This document shows, piece after piece, positions 1-4,661 of a stretch of DNA of 5,000 nucleotides (within the stretch, counting starts at the first letter, position 1; every line of letters begins with the position of its first letter). The notes beneath the pieces were generated by a model that worked only from the letters and a program-made list of their open reading frames with translations, searched no databases and was not told the DNA's origin. The position numbers were made by a program, and so were the translations under genes. This DNA comes from Planctomycetota bacterium. GTDB lineage: Bacteria; Planctomycetota; UBA11346. The stretch is taken from positions 1-5,000 of the forward strand of contig CANETI010000219.1 of assembly GCA_947440715.1 (NCBI GenBank), written 5' to 3'.

Positions 1-329
1 TGTGGCGGGCAAATGGCCAACGCGATGATCTCAGTAGCAGCGGTTTGCCACTCGGGATGATGGACGACAGCGAATATAGCGATGGTAATATTGAACCGCT
101 GTTGCCTGGGGATCTCATCGTATTATTTACGGATGGTATACCCGATGTGCAGGCACCACCCGATCATAAACCATGGGGTTTAGATAACATGCGCGCGGTC
201 GTGCATGAGCACGCACGCTCTGGCGCACAAGCGGTGTTAGATGCCGTGGTTGCCGCCACAAACACCGAGCTGCGTGGCCATAAACCACATGATGATATGA
301 CCATTGTTGTGATTGAGCGTTTACCGTGA
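1..329 (+). CDS. SpoIIE/RsbU-type PP2C serine phosphatase, C-terminal end (5' partial)
   Basis: This is the last 108 codons of a gene that enters from the left; the reading frame is open from base 3. The visible protein matches the C-terminal half of the SpoIIE/PPM phosphatase domain. It has a G-L-P-L-G-M segment, then L-L-P-G-D-L-I-V-L-F-T-D-G-I-P-D, which carries the metal-binding Asp of the TDG motif, and ends in H-D-D-M-T-I-V-V-I, which carries the last metal-binding Asp pair. In this family the enzyme removes phosphate from a Ser/Thr on a STAS antagonist, usually in response to a sensor domain at its own N terminus; that part is outside the window. The next two genes encode the kinase and the STAS protein, so the presumed substrate is the product of the gene at 809. 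The stop codon overlaps the GTG of the next gene, which suggests translational coupling. Confidence 0.88.
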   Translation, partial: WRANGQRDDLSSSGLPLGMMDDSEYSDGNIEPLLPGDLIVLFTDGIPDVQAPPDHKPWGLDNMRAVVHEHARSGAQAVLDAVVAATNTELRGHKPHDDMTIVVIERLP

Positions 330-793
330 CTCGTCCACTCAATATTTTCCCAGGCGAACCACCCAATAAACCGCCGATCGTTTTCGAGCGTCGATGGCCA
401 TCCCGTATTGATAAGAAACAAGAGATTTTAGATGAGGTCGTCGACCTGCTTATAAATTCTGGTTGGGTGATCGCCGATGATCGCGCGTGGCTCTACCTGT
501 GCTTCGATGAAATTGTGGTGAATGCCATGTTGCATGGCAACGAAGGCGATCCCCGCCTGGAAATTGAACTGACCGTACGTTTAAGCGACGATCGCTGGGT
601 GGTCACCGTTTCAGATCAGGGCGAGGGCTTTGAAGAATCGCATATCCCTGACCATGAAGATCCTCAGGCCTTGATGTTGGAGCACGGACGTGGTATACGC
701 ATCATGCAAGAGTGGCTTGATGAGCTCATCTATTATCGTGGTGGTAGTTTTGCGTGGCTGGCGAGAGCCCGCGCAGACCGCCCGCAAACTTGA
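326..793 (+). CDS. RsbW/SpoIIAB-like ATP-binding serine kinase (anti-sigma-type switch protein)
   Basis: A 155-residue GHKL-fold protein of the RsbW/SpoIIAB (HATPase_c_2) type. The N box is E-I-V-V-N-A-M-L-H-G-N, with Glu62 and Asn66. The G1 box is D-Q-G-E-G-F at residues 97-102, and the G2 box is H-G-R-G-I-R-I-M at 120-127. Family members bind ATP, phosphorylate a Ser on a STAS partner, and in many systems sequester a sigma factor when not held by that partner. The GTG start overlaps the preceding stop as GTGA (4 bases), and there is no room for another start without losing the N-terminal strand. About 20 residues at the N terminus are proline-rich and not part of the domain. No sigma factor gene lies nearby, so the protein held by this kinase, if any, is unknown. 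The switch-kinase class is certain; the target is not. Confidence 0.88.
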   Translation: MTRPLNIFPGEPPNKPPIVFERRWPSRIDKKQEILDEVVDLLINSGWVIADDRAWLYLCFDEIVVNAMLHGNEGDPRLEIELTVRLSDDRWVVTVSDQGEGFEESHIPDHEDPQALMLEHGRGIRIMQEWLDELIYYRGGSFAWLARARADRPQT

Positions 794-808
794 AAGCGAG
801 AAACGAAC

Positions 809-1174
809 ATGGCCTGTGATTTCTTAATGGTTCAGCGTTATGACAATATCGTCTTGGCAAAGGTGATGAAGGAACGGCTGCTTGATCCGCCATCAATCAG
901 CAGTTTGGCAGAAGCGCTAAACGCTGAGTGTGACCGCACCGCGCGCATTAGTTTAGTAATCGACATGAGTGATGTGGGCTACCTCAGTTCTGCGATGATC
1001 GGCAAATTAGTGGCTGTGCATAAAGCGGCTAAACTCGGCAAAGGACGTGTCGCCATTGCCGGACTAAAAGCCCCGCTGTTGGCAATGTTTAAAGTGACGC
1101 AATTGGACAAATTGTTTGAATTTGCCGCCGACGCTGAACAAATCATTCAGCTCTATCGGCGAAAACCGCTTTAG
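809..1174 (+). CDS. STAS-domain antagonist (SpoIIAA/RsbV-like)
   Basis: A 121-residue single STAS domain. The core is I-S-L-V-I-D-M-S-D-V-G-Y-L-S-S-A-M-I-G-K (residues 47-66), followed by a helix and G-R-V-A-I-A-G-L. Aligning Y-L-S-S-A-M-I-G with the classical F-M-D-S-S-G-L-G puts the phosphoacceptor at Ser61. The residue before it, usually Asp, is Ser60 here. The C-terminal part, M-F-K-V-T-Q-L-D-K-L-F-E-F, is the usual last helix and strand. In such systems the kinase upstream phosphorylates this Ser, the PP2C phosphatase removes the phosphate, and the dephosphorylated form binds the kinase and releases its target. The ATG lies 15 bases after the kinase stop, preceded only by a weak purine-rich stretch (AGCGAG). 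It is very likely co-transcribed with the two preceding genes. Confidence 0.88.
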   Translation: MACDFLMVQRYDNIVLAKVMKERLLDPPSISSLAEALNAECDRTARISLVIDMSDVGYLSSAMIGKLVAVHKAAKLGKGRVAIAGLKAPLLAMFKVTQLDKLFEFAADAEQIIQLYRRKPL

Positions 1175-1194
1175 AGCGACAGAAAAACCGTACC

Positions 1195-1216
1195 GGTCAG
1201 CAGCTTACCGCTGACC
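1195..1216 (+). other. small hairpin between the STAS and PHP-like genes
   Basis: In the 63-base gap after the STAS gene, GGTCAGC (1195-1201) and GCTGACC (1210-1216) are exact inverted repeats around an 8-base loop. No T run follows, so it is not a standard factor-independent terminator. It could be an attenuator, an RNA-processing or stabilising stem, or chance. The TTG taken as the start of the next gene lies 22 bases further on. Confidence 0.35.
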
Positions 1217-1237
1217 CACAGTTGTCATGCGCTGCTC

Positions 1238-1969
1238 TTGCGGCACCGTGCGCACGTGCGACTTACTTGTACCCCATTATCTGCCCCACTTGGTATCAGC
1301 GATCTACCGATCTTAAATGATCAAGGACAGGTCGCGACAACCTTATGGAGCCATGTTTTATCCTGGGCGAGTTCTGCCGGTATTATGGACATGCAGATAC
1401 TTGCACCAGAACCCATTGCCGTGCCCAACGGAGAACCGAGCGAGCCACCAGCTGGAGCGATTGCTCGCTTAACCCAGGCCATGATTGGCAATGGCGGTTT
1501 ATTGATGCTGCGTAATCCCGCCGCTATTTTTGGGCCAGAGCGTATTTTATTCGCCGCTGGCGTGCGTTTGTTTGCCATCACCCAACCCGCCGACGAAGTT
1601 TGTTGGGATACGATCCTGTCACACGGCCAACCCGTCTACGGCGTGCGCGGTACAGTCGCCTGCGCGACGCGCACCGCACATCCTGGTGCGGTTATATCAG
1701 CGCTCGCTTACGGGACATTTACCTGCGAAGAACATTTAGCCGTAGCGAAACTCGATGAATCTCGCACCGGCGTTCATTGGGAGCTCCCTGTTGATGCGGA
1801 AACCAGCGTTATTGTTCGAGATGGTTTTGAAGCCGGACGTATTGCTGGCCGCAGCGGTCATTGGAACGACAAAGGGAGCGAGAGTTACGTGCGATTAGTG
1901 ATGCGCAGTGCTGAGGGAAGTGCTTGGACGCAACCACGTTTTATCGCACCTGGGGTCACGCGTGCCTGA
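1238..1969 (+). CDS. PHP/CehA-like protein lacking the metal-binding residues
   Basis: A protein of about 243 residues with no signal peptide. The C-terminal half follows the pattern of CehA/PHP-type metal-dependent hydrolases: W-D-T-I-L-S-H-G-Q-P-V-Y-G-V (123-136), then a helix ending A-L-A-Y-G-T-F (155-161), and a terminal Ig-like part with S-Y-V-R-L-V-M and E-G-S-A-W-T-Q-P-R-F. Family knowledge predicts four metal-ligand sites. Here the first HxH region reads A-H-V-R-L-T, the T-D-H region reads Q-I-L-A-P, the a-H-P region reads L-R-N-P-A (91-95), and the D-a-H region reads G-T-V-A-C-A (138-143). All appear lost, so the protein is probably not a hydrolase and may bind a ligand or partner. 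The start is uncertain: TTG 1238 is used here, GTG 1256 is possible, and no clear ribosome site is seen. It shares a strand with the switch genes and overlaps the next gene by 8 bases. The family call is an inference from motif spacing. Confidence 0.6.
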   Translation: MRHRAHVRLTCTPLSAPLGISDLPILNDQGQVATTLWSHVLSWASSAGIMDMQILAPEPIAVPNGEPSEPPAGAIARLTQAMIGNGGLLMLRNPAAIFGPERILFAAGVRLFAITQPADEVCWDTILSHGQPVYGVRGTVACATRTAHPGAVISALAYGTFTCEEHLAVAKLDESRTGVHWELPVDAETSVIVRDGFEAGRIAGRSGHWNDKGSESYVRLVMRSAEGSAWTQPRFIAPGVTRA

Positions 1970-2336
1970 TATCCTTGGCCGCTTAATTGTCATAAAGCGG
2001 CGGGTTCCCAGCCAAAATAATACGCAATACGCGCATTGGAGCACATACACGAAAGAGCGTGATACGTGGTTCATGTTATTGCGTGCGCAATTACCGCCAC
2101 GTAATCCACCGGAAGAACCCGCGCGACTTATTCTACGCAGTTTTCGCACGCGTTTATTGGACTACGCCAATTTAGTGGGCGGTGCCAAAGCAATACCGGA
2201 CTGTCTTAAACGCCTAGGTTATATTAAAGATGACAGCCCACGTTGGTTTCACTGTGAATATTTCCAAGCGGTGGTACCAAAAGCTGAAGAACGAACCGAA
2301 TTAGAATTCATTCCTTGGGCGGGATATGAGGAATAA
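1962..2336 (+). CDS. RusA-like Holliday-junction resolvase family protein
   Basis: A 124-residue protein, close to the roughly 120 residues of RusA. An N-terminal strand, R-L-I-V-I-K-R-R-V-P-S-Q-N-N-T (7-21), and a Trp/aromatic helix are followed by the diagnostic block L-L-D-Y-A-N-L-V-G-G-A-K (65-76), then I-P-D-C-L-K-R-L-G-Y-I-K-D-D-S (78-92) and a final strand with E-Y-F-Q. RusA enzymes are dimeric nucleases that cut four-way DNA junctions using Asp residues in D-x-D-N-L and in the later D-D. Here the first Asp (67) and the D-D pair (90-91) are present, but the second Asp of D-x-D is Ala69. Activity is therefore uncertain. GTG 1962 is chosen because it fits the family length and has TGGGG a few bases upstream. 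GTG 1908 would overlap the previous gene by 62 bases. RusA proteins are usually phage-borne, but no other phage gene is visible here. Confidence 0.65.
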   Translation: MPDILGRLIVIKRRVPSQNNTQYAHWSTYTKERDTWFMLLRAQLPPRNPPEEPARLILRSFRTRLLDYANLVGGAKAIPDCLKRLGYIKDDSPRWFHCEYFQAVVPKAEERTELEFIPWAGYEE

Positions 2337-2403
2337 GTCCGATCGTTCGCTGTGCTCACTTGTCCGATGTCCGACGTCCGATCGTTCGTTGTGCTCACTT
2401 GTC
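2337..2403 (+). repeat. two direct copies of a 28-base repeat (period 39)
   Basis: Copy A (2337-2364) and copy B (2376-2403) both begin GTCCGATCGTTCG and end GTGCTCACTTGTC, with one mismatch in 28 bases. The 11-base spacer between them, CGATGTCCGAC, is built from the same GTCCGA word. The array starts on the base after the stop of the RusA-like gene and fills most of the gap before mutY. The remaining 41 bases (2404-2444) are AT-rich and must hold the mutY ribosome site, with only a weak TAGG. No open frame through the array looks like a protein. A third copy in the opposite orientation lies at 2489-2537. I infer a dispersed repeat family. Confidence 0.9.
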
Positions 2404-2537
2404 TGGTATTTAATTAGGTCTCCTTTACTAAATAGGTTCATGTTGTGAAGCGATCTGCCAAGAACATCAATAAACGTCCGAATAAAAAGACATCGGACGT
2501 CGGACAAGTGAGCAAAGTGAACGATCGGACGTCGGAC
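2369..2537 (+). promoter_or_regulatory. 35-base inverted repeat enclosing the mutY start codon
   Basis: Bases 2369-2403 pair with 2503-2537. As RNA this gives 32 Watson-Crick pairs, two G-U pairs and one G-A mismatch across 35 positions, with a 99-base loop (2404-2502). The mutY GTG (2445) sits near the middle of the loop. A transcript running from the operon upstream into mutY could fold this way, whereas a transcript starting inside the loop could not. The pairing is read directly from the sequence; any regulatory effect is inference. Confidence 0.5.
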
Positions 2538-3638
2538 GGTGGCAATCCCCAATCCGAATTATTAAAGTGGTATGCGAAATCTGGTCGACCGTTGCCGTGG
2601 CGCACGACGCGTAATCCGTATCGTATTTTAGTCAGCGAGGTAATGTCGCAGCAAACACAAATAGAACGAGTAATTCCGTTTTATTTGCGCTTCATGGAAT
2701 TATTTCCTGATGAGAAAGCTTTGGCTGCGGCGAGCACCGATGCGATACATCGTGCTTGGAAAGGCCTTGGTTACCCGTCGCGGGTTGAGCGTTTACGTGC
2801 CGCGTGCCAAGTGGTGTTAGCGCGTGGCGGCGGGTGGCCGGATACGGTGGAGACATTGCAGGAGCTCCCCGGCATTGGCCCATATACTGCCGGTGCGGTG
2901 GCGTGTTTTGCTTTTGCACGCGTGGTGCCGGTGGTCGATACCAATGTCGCACGCGTGTATGCTCGCCGTGATAATCTACCGCTGCCATTGGATCGTGTCG
3001 GCATTTGGTCACATGTTGCGGTGCAAGTCGATCCCAAAGATCCAATAAAATATAATAATGCCTTAATGGATTTAGGCGCGACGGTGTGCACCGCGCGCGT
3101 GGCCCATTGTGAGATTTGCCCCTGGGAACATCGCTGTGCCAGTCGCGGGAATAAAATAATCCAGGACGCCACCGCCAATCCGCTAAAAGTGGCGAGTAAA
3201 AAAGTGAACTACGGCGTTGAAATAAAGAATAAAAAGAAACCACGACTTCATATTGTGCTGGCGCTGATTCATCACGAAGAACGCTATTTAGTCGCACGAC
3301 GCAAAAAAAATAGCCACATGGGTGGTTATTGGGAATTACCAGGCGGCAAATTAGAAAAAGGCGAAGATCACCGTATTGCCATTGCCCGCGAAGTAAGCGA
3401 AGAACTTGGCGCAGAAGTGCGCTCAGCCCGCAGCATCATGTCGTTTCATCACGAATACGACGACCGCTATTTAACCTTCCATCTCTACCGTTGTCATTTA
3501 TTCAATCCGGAAGCGGTAAAAGCACTTGCCAGTGACGAAATCCGTTGGGTCACGCCGGAAGAATTTGTCGAATTGGATTTTCCCCCAGCCAATAAACCCA
3601 TCCAAGCACGCATGGCAAAGTATCACCGCTTAGGATAG
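2445..3638 (+). CDS. mutY: MutY adenine DNA glycosylase fused to a MutT-like Nudix domain
   Basis: A 397-residue A/G-specific adenine glycosylase, which removes adenine mispaired with 8-oxoguanine. Homology begins at L-L-K-W-Y-A-K (39-45). The catalytic Glu65 is in V-S-E-V-M-S-Q-Q-T-Q, and the helix-hairpin-helix is L-P-G-I-G-P-Y-T-A-G (141-150). The catalytic Asp165 is in V-V-D-T-N-V, and the iron-sulfur cluster is Cys215-x6-Cys222-x2-Cys225-x5-Cys231. A lysine-rich linker leads to a Nudix domain (about 266-397) with W-E-L-P-G-G-K and a complete Nudix box from Gly301 (G-x5-E-x7-R-E-V-S-E-E-L-G). MutY C-terminal domains normally read 8-oxoG and have a decayed box, so this one may also hydrolyse 8-oxo-dGTP. 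GTG 2445 is the only start upstream of the repeat-derived residues 16-31; GTG 2508 and 2517 lie inside the repeat. The motif G-L-G-Y-P-S-R has Pro where Tyr is common. Confidence 0.93.
   Translation: MKRSAKNINKRPNKKTSDVGQVSKVNDRTSDGGNPQSELLKWYAKSGRPLPWRTTRNPYRILVSEVMSQQTQIERVIPFYLRFMELFPDEKALAAASTDAIHRAWKGLGYPSRVERLRAACQVVLARGGGWPDTVETLQELPGIGPYTAGAVACFAFARVVPVVDTNVARVYARRDNLPLPLDRVGIWSHVAVQVDPKDPIKYNNALMDLGATVCTARVAHCEICPWEHRCASRGNKIIQDATANPLKVASKKVNYGVEIKNKKKPRLHIVLALIHHEERYLVARRKKNSHMGGYWELPGGKLEKGEDHRIAIAREVSEELGAEVRSARSIMSFHHEYDDRYLTFHLYRCHLFNPEAVKALASDEIRWVTPEEFVELDFPPANKPIQARMAKYHRLG
2489..2537 (-). repeat. inverted third copy of the 28-base repeat, inside the mutY reading frame
   Basis: Bases 2503-2530 match the reverse complement of copy A at 26 of 28 positions and of copy B at 25 of 28. 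The core is flanked by 13-base direct repeats TCGGACGTCGGAC (2493-2505 and 2525-2537), which extend the similarity. The copy is read through by mutY as residues 16-31, T-S-D-V-G-Q-V-S-K-V-N-D-R-T-S-D, a segment with no counterpart in MutY proteins. The reading frame stays open through it. Confidence 0.88.
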
Positions 3639-3649
3639 GGAAGAAAACG

Positions 3650-4438
3650 TTACTGAACCGCGGTGCTTAAAATATCCCACATGCCAGGACGATGGACGAT
3701 GATATCGTTATGGCGTAAATCCCACGCTGAACCGTCCCAGCGTTTAACCTGATAACCCAAAGCGATACACGAAGCGACGCCTCCGGCTTGGTCCCAGGGA
3801 AATATTTTACTGATGGCGTAAGCGTCGACGACGCCCATGGCCACGGCGGCTAAATCTAACGCGGCAGAACCAAACGTTTTATATTGGCGAATGGTGCCAC
3901 TCAGCTTATCCAATAAATGAATGGTGCGTTTCCGCTCGGCTAATTCCCACGGCCAATCAGTGGCAATAATCCAGGTTTTTGCTTCACTGGCGAGCGTCGC
4001 GGGTGGCAAGGCGACATCGCCGAGCCAGGCACCAACCCCAACCGCACCGCTGAGGGTAATCCCGCACGCGGGACCATGAACGACGCCCAATACGGGCTTA
4101 TGTTCGTAACTCAGGCCCAGCGAAATGGCCCAATGCGGAATGCCACGGCTATAATTGGCTGTCCCATCCAACGGATCGAGATGCCAACACCAGGGACTGT
4201 CGGCAGGTCCGAGTCGCGTGCCTTCTTCGGCAGCAATGCGGTGATCAGGGAAATGTTTCGCCAAGGAGCTGGTGATGGCTTCTTCACTGAAATGATCAGC
4301 TTTGGTGACTAAATCGACGCCACCTTTTGACGTCGCCCCGCGCAACGTATGGGCCATGGTTACCATTTGCCCGCCGACCTCGGTCAGCAGATTACGGGCT
4401 ATTTGTAGAGTTCCGAGCGCGAGTTCTGGTGGCAGCAT
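3650..4438 (-). CDS. inositol monophosphatase-family phosphatase
   Basis: A 262-residue protein from ATG 4438, normal for the lithium-sensitive Mg-dependent phosphatase family (IMPase, histidinol-phosphatase HisN type, CysQ). Motifs in order, numbered from the longer TTG 4471 frame: D-L-V-T-K-A-D-H-F-S-E-E (53-64); A-E-E-G with metal ligand Glu82; L-D-P-L-D-G-T-A-N-Y (98-107) with Asp99 and Asp102; and P-W-D-Q-A-G-G (225-231) with Asp227. All expected metal and catalytic residues are present, so it should be an active soluble phosphomonoesterase. The substrate cannot be told from sequence; inositol phosphate and histidinol phosphate are both possible. ATG 4438 is preferred over TTG 4471 because it directly precedes the conserved first helix and shortens the overlap with the upstream membrane-protein gene to 47 bases. 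It converges on mutY with an 11-base gap that has no room for a terminator. Confidence 0.88.
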   Translation of the reverse strand: MLPPELALGTLQIARNLLTEVGGQMVTMAHTLRGATSKGGVDLVTKADHFSEEAITSSLAKHFPDHRIAAEEGTRLGPADSPWCWHLDPLDGTANYSRGIPHWAISLGLSYEHKPVLGVVHGPACGITLSGAVGVGAWLGDVALPPATLASEAKTWIIATDWPWELAERKRTIHLLDKLSGTIRQYKTFGSAALDLAAVAMGVVDAYAISKIFPWDQAGGVASCIALGYQVKRWDGSAWDLRHNDIIVHRPGMWDILSTAVQ

Positions 4439-4658
4439 GCCGCAGACTGTCAGGTCGTGAGGCTTGAGCAATGCGTGAGCGCTGTTTGATCTGAGAATAA
4501 AAATGAACGCAGAGAATAAGGCTAATCGCGATCACGATTAATAAGAGAGAAGTTTCCCACCAGTAAAGCCGAGCAGGGTCGTTTATTTCGAATATATTGA
4601 GTTGTTTCCCGGGGGCTGCGTCTGCCGCAAATAACAATCCCGTCAACTGCGGGAACAC
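4392..4658 (-). CDS. small single-span membrane protein, unknown function
   Basis: An 88-residue protein I do not recognise. Residues 5-15 (L-T-G-L-L-F-A-A-D-A-A) are mildly hydrophobic and could be part of a weak signal sequence. A short stretch, N-D-P-A-R-L-Y-W-W-E-T, leads into a strong transmembrane segment at about 37-54 (rich in L, I, V). After it comes a basic tail rich in Arg, Ser and Thr, predicted cytoplasmic by the positive-inside rule. The assumed GTG start lies 3 bases after the stop of the gene upstream, in the same frame, with no visible ribosome site, so it would depend on coupling or read-through. Its 3' end overlaps the phosphatase gene by 47 bases (80 if that starts at TTG 4471). 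The convincing membrane segment and the otherwise empty 220-base gap support a real gene. The start and the low-complexity tail are doubtful. Confidence 0.5.
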   Translation of the reverse strand: MFPQLTGLLFAADAAPGKQLNIFEINDPARLYWWETSLLLIVIAISLILCVHFYSQIKQRSRIAQASRPDSLRHAATRTRARNSTNSP

Positions 4659-4661
4659 GAA

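Noticed and set aside
1227..1316. ATG-started short frame at 1227 overlapping the start of the PHP-like gene
   Set aside because: It encodes only about 29 residues before a stop, has no ribosome site, and the frame used by the PHP-like protein continues past it. It was considered as a possible frameshifted start but nothing supports a sequence error.
2337..2537. CRISPR array
   Set aside because: There are only two direct copies, with an 11-base spacer made of the repeat's own words, plus one inverted copy. There are no unique spacers and no cas genes.
2301..2552. Open frame on the - strand through the repeats, with repeated T-S-E-H-x-E-R-S-D segments
   Set aside because: It exists only because the repeat copies are open in that frame. 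It covers the end of the RusA-like gene and the start of mutY and shows no domain or ribosome site.
2692..3297. Long - strand open frame (about 200 codons) opposite mutY
   Set aside because: It lies wholly against a gene with all MutY motifs. The translation is low-complexity and rich in Arg, His and Pro, which is typical of a shadow frame.
3636..3652. Bidirectional terminator between mutY and the phosphatase gene
   Set aside because: The gap is only 11 bases and contains no inverted repeat or T run.
4076..4312. + strand frame of 78 codons opposite the phosphatase gene
   Set aside because: It overlaps the conserved catalytic region of the IMPase-family gene and shows no recognisable motif of its own.
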